Shown: positions 34,745 to 44,253 of the stretch, in pieces
Position numbering within the stretch: the first letter of the stretch is position 1
Layout: every line of letters starts with the position of its first letter
From: JADJEI01 sp035328465
GTDB lineage: Bacteria > Bacteroidota > Ignavibacteria > Ignavibacteriales > Ignavibacteriaceae
NCBI GenBank assembly: GCA_035328465.1
Contig: DAOLIQ010000008.1
Span: 1 to 64,000, forward strand
DNA: 64,000 bases
Reading direction: 5' to 3'
Notes under the pieces: generated by a model
Told to the model about the DNA's origin: nothing
Seen by the model: the letters and a program-made list of their open reading frames with translations, nothing else
The model's database searches: none
Position numbers and translations under genes: made by a program

Positions 34745-36400
34745 TTATAATCTTGTAGTTAGACGAAACAAAGTACTAAATAATCTATTTTTATTATTAC
34801 TCTGAAGATTTTCACTAATGTAGTTCATATCTAAAATCAGGTAAATTTGTTTTATCGGTTCGTAAGATAATTTAACCGAAAATATTCTGCCGTATTCTAA
34901 ATCACCATCTAAAAATTTTGAATTCTCCGAATCAAATAGTCTGTGTCCAAGTTGAATATCACCGCCGACATTTTCTCTGATACTCCCATCAGAATTGAGT
35001 GGGTTAGCACCATGAATGTAATAAGTAAAGGAGGTAGTAACAGATAATCTGTATGTTGGTCGGTAGTCTAATCCAAAATAAAAAAGTGACGTATTCGGAT
35101 TGGAAATAGAACTAAGTGAGTAATTATAATTTGAAAAATTATTACGAATTAAGCGATGGGAAAAGACATAAGGATCAATCCGAACATATTCCAAATTAAC
35201 ATCAATAGGAATTAACTCATAAAAATTGCTTGATGAAGCCCCAATTGTCAACAGCATTTGATTTCCCCACCACCCCGTACCCAACTTTGAAAAATCTATA
35301 TCATCAAGCAAAATTGTGGAATAAAATTTCAATCCTTTGACTGAAGTATTATTAAAATCCAGAAACAACATGGAGTTATCCCTATCCCTATTTGCATGCT
35401 CAGTTGATTTGTAAAAATTAAATGGATTAAGGTAGGATAGATCAATTGGTCTGTCACCATAGATAATAAATTCTCCAAACCCAAAATCGAGATCGTTTGA
35501 AATATTAAAACCTATTCTGTGATAACCGATATATTTTTCATCTATCTGTCTAACACTTCCATTAATAAAACTTGTATCCGAAATTGTCTGTCCCAGCAAT
35601 TTTCCATGGAAAAAACTAAAAGCAAAAAATTTATAATCAATTTTTAATGAGACGTAATTAAATAAAGGCGAGTTATCTCCAAGAAAAGTTTTCACCGAGC
35701 CATAACCAAGATTTAGTCTATCACTTCCAATTTTAAATTTCACCAAATCAAAATCAGCAGTTAAATAACCGAAGGTGTCATCAAAAAAAGTAGAGTCCTG
35801 ATTCTCATTAAACTTATAATTGAATTTTAGTTTATCGCTTAATGAAGATGAAGCTCGATCTCCAAATGCACTGCCATTATAACCTGAAATAAGAAAACCA
35901 AAATTATTTATAAGTGTTCCGCGAATCTCTCCGCCTATAAGTGCAAGTCCGCCGAATGAATTTTTTATTGATGGTTTAGAAGCTGAAATAAATTGCGATT
36001 CACCAATTAAATTAATAAATATTGAAGCGGATGAATCAGAAAAGTAATACAAATATTTATTTCGTTGTGAAAATAAATCATAACCATTTGCATCAATTAT
36101 TTTATCAGAGTGATCAAGTGATTTAGAAATCTCAAATTCAAATTCTTGTAAGAGATCAGCTAACATTTTTTTATCAATATTATCGAGCAGCGACTCATTT
36201 TCTTTCACAGAAATGAGGAACTTTGAAATTTCTTTTCTCGTTTTTGGAATTTCAAATGAATTGTAATTTTCGATTATATTCAAATTGTCCATTCGTTCAA
36301 GAAAATTGTAAACCTTGTTATCAGATTGAACATATTCAACCTGTGCAAGTAAATTATAAGCTGCGGAAAAAATTATGAATAAGTATAAATATATTTTCAC
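34745..36400 (-). CDS. Outer-membrane beta-barrel protein, Wzi (capsule assembly)-like
   Basis: About 551 residues. I chose the GTG at 36400, which overlaps the glycosyltransferase stop by one base and gives a clean signal peptide (KIYLYLFIIFSAAYNLLAQ). The ATG at 36418 is the alternative. After the signal, VYNFLERMDNLNIIENYNSF and PKTRKEISKFL resemble the N-terminal helical region of Wzi-type proteins. The rest is a long series of alternating amphipathic strands, ending with the aromatic-rich strand RLFSTLFRLTTRL typical of outer-membrane barrels. Next to a glycosyltransferase, a role in surface polysaccharide attachment is plausible but not shown. Confidence 0.75.
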   Translation of the reverse strand: MKIYLYLFIIFSAAYNLLAQVEYVQSDNKVYNFLERMDNLNIIENYNSFEIPKTRKEISKFLISVKENESLLDNIDKKMLADLLQEFEFEISKSLDHSDKIIDANGYDLFSQRNKYLYYFSDSSASIFINLIGESQFISASKPSIKNSFGGLALIGGEIRGTLINNFGFLISGYNGSAFGDRASSSLSDKLKFNYKFNENQDSTFFDDTFGYLTADFDLVKFKIGSDRLNLGYGSVKTFLGDNSPLFNYVSLKIDYKFFAFSFFHGKLLGQTISDTSFINGSVRQIDEKYIGYHRIGFNISNDLDFGFGEFIIYGDRPIDLSYLNPFNFYKSTEHANRDRDNSMLFLDFNNTSVKGLKFYSTILLDDIDFSKLGTGWWGNQMLLTIGASSSNFYELIPIDVNLEYVRIDPYVFSHRLIRNNFSNYNYSLSSISNPNTSLFYFGLDYRPTYRLSVTTSFTYYIHGANPLNSDGSIRENVGGDIQLGHRLFDSENSKFLDGDLEYGRIFSVKLSYEPIKQIYLILDMNYISENLQSNNKNRLFSTLFRLTTRL

Positions 36401-37128
36401 TATCGCACTTGTTCCCAAATTTTTGAAATTGCCTTATTTCTAATTAGAACAGAGAAACCGTTTTTAATCCATGTACCTGTGATGGTTAGATACCCAAGCT
36501 TTCTAAACCTGCGTGGGGATTCAAAGACAAAAATATCTTTAGCATAAAGCACTTTCCCTAATTTGCGAATTCTTACAAACATATTAAAATCTTCTCCCGC
36601 AGCGATATCTTCTCTGTATCCATTTAACTTTTGAAATACGGAAGCACGGATTACCTGACACTCGCCCCTCCCCATCCCTATTCCAACAAAATTAAGTATG
36701 TAAAAGTAATGATTAAAAAAGAAGTGAAAGAATTTATCAATAAAAACTTCTTCGGCGGGAAATATTTTCACAAATGTTGTCATTGCTAAAAATTCAGAAT
36801 TAATGAAATGGATATTGATGTAATTAAAAAAAGAATCAACATTCTGAAGCAGCACATCGGCATTAATAAATATCAGATTTTCACCAGCCGCTAATTTTGC
36901 ACCTCTGTTTCTCCCCTCAGCAATGTTTTGCAAATTTTCGGAATCGTGCACTGTTACTTTGTCAGCAAACTGCAAAGCGATTTCAACAGTGTTATCATTG
37001 CTGCCCCCATCTGAAACAATAACTTCGTAATCATATTTTGATTTTAGTTCTTCATTGCAAATCTGTTTCAAAATCGCCGGTAAAAGTCTTTCCTCATTTA
37101 ATGTCGGAATTATAAAACTAAATTTCAA
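36400..37128 (-). CDS. Family 2 glycosyltransferase
   Basis: A 242-residue GT-A enzyme. FSFIIPTLNEERLLPAIL opens the nucleotide-binding region, followed by EVIVSDGGSNDNTVEIA. GRNRGAKLAAGENLIFINADV carries the metal-binding DXD-like element as NAD. A later acidic motif, YREDIAAGEDFNMFVRIRKLG, matches the catalytic ED of the family. No carrier or membrane segment is evident except a hydrophobic loop (FFNHYFYILNFVGIGMG). It is followed directly by the Wzi-like gene, so it probably builds an envelope glycan. Confidence 0.88.
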   Translation of the reverse strand: MKFSFIIPTLNEERLLPAILKQICNEELKSKYDYEVIVSDGGSNDNTVEIALQFADKVTVHDSENLQNIAEGRNRGAKLAAGENLIFINADVLLQNVDSFFNYINIHFINSEFLAMTTFVKIFPAEEVFIDKFFHFFFNHYFYILNFVGIGMGRGECQVIRASVFQKLNGYREDIAAGEDFNMFVRIRKLGKVLYAKDIFVFESPRRFRKLGYLTITGTWIKNGFSVLIRNKAISKIWEQVR

Positions 37129-37139
37129 TTTCTTCCCTG

Positions 37140-38093
37140 TTAAAATGCGAAAGCAAGAAATGCAGCATCTGGCGAAATTCTGATTCCTGGTAATGGAAAG
37201 TGGACATAGTTAAGTGTGTTTTTAATGAATTGCCAGAACTTACCGTGAAGAGGAATCTGTTCGGCGTCGAAATCTAACCCAATATAAAATTCAGAATCAC
37301 CACCCCCAACGCCATCTAACTTATCAACGCCATAACCCACAGCCAGATTAAGAAAATCAGGCCAGAAATTCGCAGCGGTTTCAGGTAGGAGTTCTTCCAT
37401 TCTGAATGCCAACCAATATTTTTGTCCTTCGTAATCATCAATCACGCTAAAGGTTTCTCCATTACGAAATTTTTGTGATGGCAAATAAGAAATTTTCATT
37501 TGAAAGTTTTTTAAATAAGGGAAATAATACTGACTTGTGCTAAATGCCGCGCCCAAAAAATCAGCAGCGGCATCCCCCGGACTGAAACCCCACTTTGGTC
37601 CAAACCCGTCTTCAATCTCAACATACATCTGAAACGCCAGAGCGGCTATTCCTGAATAAAGATATGAATCTTTGGTACTAAAATTTGCAGCCTCAAGTCC
37701 TGCAGAAAAAGCATGTGCTAACAAAGTTGCACCGTAAAAATGCCCGACCTTATCTATTGATCTTGCATAAGCCCAGTCGTTCGTAAAATGAAATGGAACT
37801 TTTTGATCGCTCCACCATGCTTTCTGCTGATAAAGATGCATTCCAATTCCTGAACCTAAATACAAAGCGCTTAATGATCCTAAAATTGTATAATCAATTT
37901 CAGTTCTCAATGGATCATAATTATTATCCTCTGAATCCGCCATTAACAAACTTTGCTTTAAATTAATTTTCTCAGAGTTAATAGTAGTATTTGTTAAAAT
38001 TAAATTTTGGCTATAAATAAATTGCGATGATAAAACGATTACAGTCAAAATATAATAACCAATTGGCGTCATTTTTTTATTTAAAAATATCAA
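37140..38093 (-). CDS. DUF2279 exported protein
   Basis: A 317-residue protein with an N-terminal signal sequence (GYYILTVIVLSSQFIYSQN). The conserved region includes YQQKAWWSDQKVPFHFTNDW, SIDKVGHFYGATLLAH and PGDAAADFLGAAFS, which match DUF2279/YfiM-type proteins. Hydrophobic helices around 120-190 suggest membrane association. The C-terminal third looks beta-rich, possibly a partial barrel (IRISPDAAFLAFAF). The function is unknown. It sits just before the glycosyltransferase in transcription order and may belong to the same envelope operon. Confidence 0.78.
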   Translation of the reverse strand: MIFLNKKMTPIGYYILTVIVLSSQFIYSQNLILTNTTINSEKINLKQSLLMADSEDNNYDPLRTEIDYTILGSLSALYLGSGIGMHLYQQKAWWSDQKVPFHFTNDWAYARSIDKVGHFYGATLLAHAFSAGLEAANFSTKDSYLYSGIAALAFQMYVEIEDGFGPKWGFSPGDAAADFLGAAFSTSQYYFPYLKNFQMKISYLPSQKFRNGETFSVIDDYEGQKYWLAFRMEELLPETAANFWPDFLNLAVGYGVDKLDGVGGGDSEFYIGLDFDAEQIPLHGKFWQFIKNTLNYVHFPLPGIRISPDAAFLAFAF

Positions 38094-38130
38094 AAGCTAA
38101 CCTTAAAAATAAGTCAGTTTTTTAGAGCTG

Positions 38131-39639
38131 CTATTTCACTTCGGGTTTCATTTGCGGAAAGAAAATAACATCTCTAATGGAAGATTCATTCGTCAGAAGC
38201 ATTACCAATCTATCGATACCAACCCCCAATCCTGCAGTCGGGGGCATGCCATATTCGATAGCACGAATAAAATCTTCATCAAGTTGATGTGCTTCTTCAT
38301 CGCCGGCTTCTTTCATTTTCAGTTGCTCTTCAAATCGTACACGCTGATCAAGCGGATCATTTAATTCCGAGAACGCATTACACAATTCTCTTCCAGCAGC
38401 AAATACCTCGAATCGTTCTACCACTCCCTTTTTAGTTCTATGTTTTTTCGCAAGTGGGGAAATTTCCAATGGATAATCAACAACGAAGGTAGGTTGAATT
38501 AGTTCAGGCTGAATTAGGATACTAAATAATTCGTCTATTAATTTAGCTTTGCCTTCATTCGGATTAACTTCTACATGAAGTCTTTCAGCTGCGGAGTGAA
38601 GTTCTTCTATCGAAGCATCAACAATGTTAAGCCCGGTTTTGTCAAATAAAGAATCAACCATAGAAATTCTTTTCCAGGGAGAGGCAAAATTTATAACATT
38701 ATTTTCAAATTCAAATTCATGCTTATTAAAAACTTCCTTGCAAACGTAATTGAACAATAGTTCGACGAATGTCATCATCCATTCATAATCCTTAAAAGGA
38801 ACATAAAGTTCCATCATAGTAAATTCAGGATTATGGGTTTTATCCATGCCTTCGTTCCTAAAGTCCTTAGAAATTTCATACACACCATTAAATCCTCCAA
38901 CGATTAATCTTTTTAAATACAGCTCATCGGCAATTCTTAAATACAAATCAGTGTCAAGAGTATTGTGATGAGTAATAAAAGGTCTTGCTGCAGCCCCCCC
39001 GTACAACGGTTGTAATACAGGTGTTTCTACTTCGAGATAGCCGTAAGAGTCTAAAAGCCTTCTGATGGCTGATACAATTTTACTTCGTAAATAAAATGTA
39101 TTTTTTATTTGGGGATTAACTATCAAGTCAACATATCTTTGACGATAGCGTAATTCTTTATCTACAAATTGATCAAATACAGTTTTGTTCCCATTTTCAT
39201 CAATCACTTCTTTTGGTATTGGTAAAGGCCTGATTGATTTTGCAAGAAGTTTTAAGGATTTAGTGTGTACAGAAATTTCCCCCGTTTTAGTTTTAAATAC
39301 ATAACCGTCAACTCCAATAATATCCCCAATATCCATTAGCTTAAAGGCATCATAACTTTGACCAATATCGTCCTTCCGAAGATATATTTGAATCCTGCCC
39401 AGGTGATCCTGAATATGAGCAAAAGAAGCTTTACCCATACGTCGAAGAGCCATTAAGCGACCAGCGATCTTGACATTCATTTCGCTGCCTTCAACAAAAT
39501 TATTTTTAATGGTTTCAGAATTTGAATCGACTTCAAACGAATAAGCGTATGTTTCAAATCCAAGATTTTTCAATTCGTCAAGTTCTTCTAATCTTCGTTT
39601 AATTAGAACATTAACATCCTGCTGAAGATTATTTTCCAA
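38131..39639 (-). CDS. lysS: Lysyl-tRNA synthetase, class II
   Basis: A 502-residue class IIb aminoacyl-tRNA synthetase. The N-terminal OB fold binds the anticodon (KIAGRLMALRRMGKASFAHI, about 52-71). The catalytic core shows YRQRYVDLIVNP, EVETPVLQPLYGGAAARPF and FRNEGMDKTHNPEFTMMELY as motif 2. GMPPTAGLGVGIDRLVML is motif 3. Length and motif order are normal. Its ATG is preceded by an AGG-containing segment. It is the last gene of the run that includes dacB, rluB, scpB, scpA and trpS. Confidence 0.97.
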   Translation of the reverse strand: MENNLQQDVNVLIKRRLEELDELKNLGFETYAYSFEVDSNSETIKNNFVEGSEMNVKIAGRLMALRRMGKASFAHIQDHLGRIQIYLRKDDIGQSYDAFKLMDIGDIIGVDGYVFKTKTGEISVHTKSLKLLAKSIRPLPIPKEVIDENGNKTVFDQFVDKELRYRQRYVDLIVNPQIKNTFYLRSKIVSAIRRLLDSYGYLEVETPVLQPLYGGAAARPFITHHNTLDTDLYLRIADELYLKRLIVGGFNGVYEISKDFRNEGMDKTHNPEFTMMELYVPFKDYEWMMTFVELLFNYVCKEVFNKHEFEFENNVINFASPWKRISMVDSLFDKTGLNIVDASIEELHSAAERLHVEVNPNEGKAKLIDELFSILIQPELIQPTFVVDYPLEISPLAKKHRTKKGVVERFEVFAAGRELCNAFSELNDPLDQRVRFEEQLKMKEAGDEEAHQLDEDFIRAIEYGMPPTAGLGVGIDRLVMLLTNESSIRDVIFFPQMKPEVK

Positions 39640-39649
39640 AGTGCCTCCG

Positions 39650-41158
39650 TTATTTTCTTTTAAAATTTGCTAATCTTAAACATATAAGATCCTGAATATT
39701 TTCTGCAAGTTTATCGGGAACAAGATAATTATTTACAATCATGGAAAAGGCTACCGGTTCTTTATCACCGGTATAAACATATCCGGAAAGGCTTCTTACG
39801 CCTTCGAGAAATCCAGTTTTAGCACGAACATTATTTCGTGTCTGCGAATAAGTCATACGTTTTCCAAGCGTTCCATCCGTACCAGCAATGGGTAGTGAAT
39901 TATAAAAAGGTATAAAGTATGGACTTTTGTAAATGTAATCAAGCACGGCAACAATGTTGCGCGGCGAAATTAGATTGAGCCTTGATAATCCGCTTCCATC
40001 AACAATTCTTATACTTTCAGGATTTATCCCTATCTCATTAAAAAAAGTTTTTTCAGCTTTTATTCCATTAGCAGTTGAACCAAAGCCTTCTATTTCAAGA
40101 CCAATCGTTTTTAGCAGTAATTCCGCATAAAGATTGTAAGAATTTTTATTGATTACTTTTACAATATCTTTTAGCTCCGGTGAATGATATGAAAAAAGAA
40201 ATTTGGCTTTTGAATAATCAACCGGACTGCTAATATCATCAATGTCAACGGGATAACCACTGACTTTGATTCCTTTATTTTTGAGCACGTCCATTAAAGT
40301 GACGACAGAAAATTGAGTAGGGTTATTTACACTCACGAATGTTTTGAAAGAATCGGCATAAGCCCCGATATGACCAAAAACATGTATAACATTTGTCCCG
40401 CGTTCTCTGTAAATATCAATAGAGGCTTTTGAATCGTCATCAAGTACTTCCACATCATTCAGGATTACAACATATTTAATATCCGGAAGAATGTTAATAT
40501 CTACTGATTTTTTATTCTTATTCGGTTTGATTATTAAGTCAACACAATTATCATTGAAAGATAGAGCACTCGTTGGAGCAGAATACCAATAGCTCTCATT
40601 GTCCCACGACCATCCCGGCGCCAAACCGACATCATCAAAATAATTATCATCACCGATGATATTGCCTTTAATTTCATCAATTCCATTACGAAGCAGAGAG
40701 TCAGCCCAGTTATTAAACACAGTCGTGATGTCGCCATCGTGAAACCTTGCAGATAGAGTTGGGTCGCCCCTCCCTTGAATAATTAGATCACCTTCAAGAA
40801 TAGAACCATCAATTTCACCTCTGTAAAATACATCAGTAGAATAAGTATAATCTTCACCAAGTAGAAAAAGCGCAGCAGAAGTCGTTAAAATTTTTAAATT
40901 CGAGGCAGGCGTAAACAGTTTATCCTCATTTTTTTTATAGAAATATTCTCCATTCGCAAGTGATTGTATCACTACTCCCCACTCTGCACCATTAAAACTC
41001 GGATCATTAAATATATCCTCTAATTGTGACCAGAGTTCCGGAATAGTAAGTTGAGCATATTTTGGAATAGAATCTGAAGCAGTATTTCCAATTTTATTCT
41101 GCGCATTTACTGATAAGGCAAATATCAGTAAAGATAAAAAGAAAAATTTATTTAACAT
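39650..41158 (-). CDS. dacB: D-alanyl-D-alanine carboxypeptidase/endopeptidase, PBP4 family (S13)
   Basis: A 502-residue exported penicillin-binding protein. The signal peptide is residues 1-19 (ending VNAQ). The catalytic SxxK is S86-K89 in TPASNLKILT. The SxN motif is in NKNSYNLYAELLLK, and KTG is in VRAKTGFLEGVRSLSGY. The large insert between SxxK and SxN is typical of S13. It removes or hydrolyses D-Ala cross-links in peptidoglycan. The gene overlaps rluB by 11 bases, so the two are probably co-translated. Confidence 0.94.
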   Translation of the reverse strand: MLNKFFFLSLLIFALSVNAQNKIGNTASDSIPKYAQLTIPELWSQLEDIFNDPSFNGAEWGVVIQSLANGEYFYKKNEDKLFTPASNLKILTTSAALFLLGEDYTYSTDVFYRGEIDGSILEGDLIIQGRGDPTLSARFHDGDITTVFNNWADSLLRNGIDEIKGNIIGDDNYFDDVGLAPGWSWDNESYWYSAPTSALSFNDNCVDLIIKPNKNKKSVDINILPDIKYVVILNDVEVLDDDSKASIDIYRERGTNVIHVFGHIGAYADSFKTFVSVNNPTQFSVVTLMDVLKNKGIKVSGYPVDIDDISSPVDYSKAKFLFSYHSPELKDIVKVINKNSYNLYAELLLKTIGLEIEGFGSTANGIKAEKTFFNEIGINPESIRIVDGSGLSRLNLISPRNIVAVLDYIYKSPYFIPFYNSLPIAGTDGTLGKRMTYSQTRNNVRAKTGFLEGVRSLSGYVYTGDKEPVAFSMIVNNYLVPDKLAENIQDLICLRLANFKRK

Positions 41159-41855
41159 TTTTTGTTCTTAAATTTTCAACTTCAGATTGGGTAAGCACTC
41201 TGTATTTACCCACCGGTATGTCGGCAGTCAATCCGCCAAAACTTTTTCTGTTTAACTGAATTACATTATAACCTAGAGCTCTGAACATATCTTTTACAAA
41301 ATGGTTCCTGCCTTCCATCGCAGTTACTTCAACAGATTTTTTATCTCGTAGTTTGGGAAAATTGATAACAGCGAATTTTCCTCTTTTGTTATCAATATAA
41401 ATACCCTTCAACAATTTATTTCTATCTTCATCAGTCAACGGTTTCTCAAGCTTCACTTCGTAAACACGGGCAATGTTATTTTTGGGATGAGTTAAGAAAT
41501 TTTTAAACTCGCCATCATTTGTTAATAATAAAACACCGGTGGTATTAAAATCTAGCCTGCCAACGGGATATATTTTTTCTTTCGTTTTAATTAAATCTAT
41601 AACCGTCATTCTTTTCTTTTCATCTATCGTGGAAGAAATAATGCCTTTGGGTTTATTTAAAAGAAAATAAACATGTGAAGATGGTTTGAGTAATTCACCA
41701 TCAAGTTCAACCTTATCCTTTTCTAAATCGACTTTGAAAGCGAGATCAGTTATAACTTCGTCGTTTACAGTAACCCTACCTTCGTTAATAAACTCTTCAG
41801 CTTTTCTTCGCGACGCAATGCCACAATCGGCAATATATTTATTCAATCTGATCAT
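41148..41855 (-). CDS. rluB: Ribosomal large-subunit pseudouridine synthase B-like (RsuA/RluB family)
   Basis: 235 residues from the ATG at 41855, where the family's usual N-terminus MIRLNKYIADCGIASRRKAE begins. A frame open to 41906 exists but would lie deeper inside scpB. An S4 RNA-binding domain (1-60) is followed by the synthase domain. The catalytic aspartate is in PVGRLDFNTTGVLLLTND, and GRNHFVKDMFRALGYNV is the second signature. It probably modifies 23S rRNA near the peptidyl transferase centre. It follows scpB as in many bacteria. Confidence 0.93.
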   Translation of the reverse strand: MIRLNKYIADCGIASRRKAEEFINEGRVTVNDEVITDLAFKVDLEKDKVELDGELLKPSSHVYFLLNKPKGIISSTIDEKKRMTVIDLIKTKEKIYPVGRLDFNTTGVLLLTNDGEFKNFLTHPKNNIARVYEVKLEKPLTDEDRNKLLKGIYIDNKRGKFAVINFPKLRDKKSVEVTAMEGRNHFVKDMFRALGYNVIQLNRKSFGGLTADIPVGKYRVLTQSEVENLRTKNVK

Positions 41856-42492
41856 TATTTTCCGTTTCATTTTCGAGGGATTGTTCAGTTGCCTCTTCCA
41901 AAGCATTCATCATAATTTTTCTTTTTTGATCCAAAAAATCTTCGTCATTCATGATATCTTCAATCTCACGCGGCTTTGGTAAATCACTAAGTTTGTTTAA
42001 TCCAAAATAAATTAAAAACTGATCTGTCGTTCCATAAAGTAATGGGCGGCCAATAGATTCTGCCCTTCCTTTTATTGTGATGAGTTTTTTTTCGAGTAAT
42101 GTGGTTAGGATATAATCAGAATTTACTCCTCTGATTGATTCGAGTTCTGGTTTCGTTATAGGTTGTTTGTAAGCTATAATTGCAAGAGTTTCGAGCGCAG
42201 CCTGGCTTAATCTTCTTTTACTTTTTTCAGATGACAGATAACCGACGTATTTAGCTGTGTCGGGGGAGGTGGCAAATAAAAATCCGTTAGCTAATCTTAC
42301 AATTCTAAAAGAAATATTTTGATTACTATAATTCTGATTGAGCTGATCAACAGTATCTTCAATTTCTTCCTTCGAAATATTTATTTCTTCACCATCAATA
42401 CCTTTAATTGCTCTTACGATTTCAGCTGCGGATATAGGTTCATCAGAAGAAAATATTAGCGATTCAATAACTGTATTATATACACTATCCAT
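41839..42492 (-). CDS. scpB: Condensin accessory protein ScpB
   Basis: A 217-residue winged-helix protein of the SMC-ScpA-ScpB complex, which organises and segregates chromosomes. ESLIFSSDEPISAAEIVRAI begins the first winged helix. RRLSQAALETLAIIAYKQPI and TKPELESIRGVNSDYIL form the second and are the family's best-conserved region. The acidic C-terminal tail is usual. It overlaps scpA by 8 bases and rluB by 17, the usual scpA-scpB-rluB order. Confidence 0.95.
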   Translation of the reverse strand: MDSVYNTVIESLIFSSDEPISAAEIVRAIKGIDGEEINISKEEIEDTVDQLNQNYSNQNISFRIVRLANGFLFATSPDTAKYVGYLSSEKSKRRLSQAALETLAIIAYKQPITKPELESIRGVNSDYILTTLLEKKLITIKGRAESIGRPLLYGTTDQFLIYFGLNKLSDLPKPREIEDIMNDEDFLDQKRKIMMNALEEATEQSLENETENNDQIE

Positions 42493-43204
42493 TTGTCAAT
42501 CTCAATACTACAAAATCATTAAAATTATTAGATTCCTTAATTCCAATTTTTCCTGCTTTAACAAGCTCGAGCAAAGCAATAAAAGTAATGACAATTCTAA
42601 TTTTTTCGTGCATTTCGTAAACAAGGCTAAGAAAGTGCAGTTCAGAATTCTCATCGAGCTTATTAAGAATAAAGGAAATCTGCTCATCAATTGAAATATT
42701 TATTTTTCTAATTTCATGAACTACTTCTGTTTTTATTCCGTCAATAATTTTTTTGAAAGCTTTAGCTAAATCATATATAGTTACATTCTTTAACAAGATG
42801 TTTAAATCAGCAGGCGATTCTTTGGGATCAGCTTCATTATTACCGCGGAAGCTGATTTTACGCTGTTCGGATTCATAGTCAGAAAATTCTTCAGCCATTT
42901 CTTTAAATCGTTTATATTCGAGTAACGCTTTGATAAGATCGGCACGCGGATCAATCTCATCACCTTTTTCGTCAATCTCTCGGGGTAGAAGTAGTCTAAC
43001 TTTAATGTGCATCAGCGTTGAAGCCATTAAAATAAAATCACCTGCAATTTCAAGATCAAGGTCCTTTATAAGGTTGACATATTCTAAAAATTCCTTAGTG
43101 ATTTTTGAAATTGGTATGTCATAAATATTCAACTCGTCACGCTTAATAAAGAACAATAGCAAGTCAAGCGGTCCTTCAAAATGATCTAATTTAATTTTAT
43201 ACAT
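42485..43204 (-). CDS. scpA: Condensin kleisin subunit ScpA
   Basis: A 239-residue kleisin. The N-terminal block FEGPLDLLLFFIKRDELNIY is the SMC-neck-binding signature, followed by DIPISKITKEFLEYV and EIAGDFILMASTLMHIKVRLL. The C-terminal winged helix includes VITFIALLELVKAGKIGIKE. Its ATG overlaps the trpS stop by one base. With scpB it bridges SMC heads; smc itself is not in the window. Confidence 0.95.
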   Translation of the reverse strand: MYKIKLDHFEGPLDLLLFFIKRDELNIYDIPISKITKEFLEYVNLIKDLDLEIAGDFILMASTLMHIKVRLLLPREIDEKGDEIDPRADLIKALLEYKRFKEMAEEFSDYESEQRKISFRGNNEADPKESPADLNILLKNVTIYDLAKAFKKIIDGIKTEVVHEIRKINISIDEQISFILNKLDENSELHFLSLVYEMHEKIRIVITFIALLELVKAGKIGIKESNNFNDFVVLRLTNG

Positions 43205-44181
43205 TAACCAAACTTCATTTTGTCGTGAACTTCATTCATAGTTTCCACAGCAATTTTTTTAGCACGCATCTCTCCATCAGCTAAAATATTTAGGACAAGA
43301 TCAGTATTGTTTTCATAAAATTTTCTTTTTTCCTGTATTGGCTCAAGGAAGGCGGAGATTTTATGAGCGCACCTCATTTTACAATCGAAGCAGCCGAGCT
43401 GACCAGATCTGCATCCCACATCTATTTCAGGTATTTGATCTTGATTAAATTTTTTATGATATGAAAATATCAGGCAGATATCCGGATTTCCCGGGTCGCC
43501 TTTTCTTACTTTCTGTGGATCGGTAACAGCTTTTTTTAATTTTGTTTTGACTTCATCAGGAGGATCAGAAAGCAAAATTGTGTTGTTAAGTGATTTACTC
43601 ATTTTAGCTCCCCCATCAAGTCCGGGCAGCCTTGCAAAATTTGTCAGCATAGCATCCGGTTCAGGGAAAATTTTACCATATTGATTATTAAATCGTCTCG
43701 CAATCTCTCTGCTGATTTCAATATGAGGGACTTGATCTTCACCTACGGGGACAGCTTCTCCTTTGTAAAGAAGAATGTCGGCAGTTTGCAATACAGGATA
43801 ACCAAGATGACCATAGATAATATTTTCTATTTTCAAATCACGTACTTGATCCTTAACTGTAGGGTTTCGTTCAAGACGATTTACACTTATAAGCATACCG
43901 AGTATCAGATTTAATTCTGTATGTTCTTTTATTTGAGACTGCCTGAACATTGGACTTTTTTCAGGGTTCAATCCTGCAGAAAGCCAATCAATTAACATTT
44001 CAATAGAATTGCTATACACTTCTGAAGTGTCAAGGTTAGTGGTCAAAACATGATAATCTGCAATCAAATGGAAGTTTTGGTTTTCATCTTGCAGCTTGAC
44101 CCAATTTTCTAAGGCGCCTACGTAATGCCCCAAATGAAGTTTCCCTGTTGGGCGCATCCCGCTTAAAATTCTCTTCATCAA
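43204..44181 (-). CDS. trpS: Tryptophanyl-tRNA synthetase, likely iron-sulfur type
   Basis: A 325-residue class I synthetase. The HIGH-type motif is HLGH (in GKLHLGHYVGALENW), and KMSKS is at 193-197. Four cysteines, C236, C257, C264 and C267, are spaced C-x20-C-x6-C-x2-C near the C-terminus (the last three in DVGCRSGQLGCFDC). This closely matches the Thermotoga maritima enzyme, where a [4Fe-4S] cluster sits by the anticodon-binding region. A fifth, C271, is next to them. The gene heads the scpA-scpB-rluB run. Confidence 0.96.
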   Translation of the reverse strand: MMKRILSGMRPTGKLHLGHYVGALENWVKLQDENQNFHLIADYHVLTTNLDTSEVYSNSIEMLIDWLSAGLNPEKSPMFRQSQIKEHTELNLILGMLISVNRLERNPTVKDQVRDLKIENIIYGHLGYPVLQTADILLYKGEAVPVGEDQVPHIEISREIARRFNNQYGKIFPEPDAMLTNFARLPGLDGGAKMSKSLNNTILLSDPPDEVKTKLKKAVTDPQKVRKGDPGNPDICLIFSYHKKFNQDQIPEIDVGCRSGQLGCFDCKMRCAHKISAFLEPIQEKRKFYENNTDLVLNILADGEMRAKKIAVETMNEVHDKMKFG

Positions 44182-44253
44182 AATCCTGAAATATTATTAA
44201 GGAAAAATAACAATAATGGATTAATAATTTTTAGGAATTTGTAATTAAATGGG

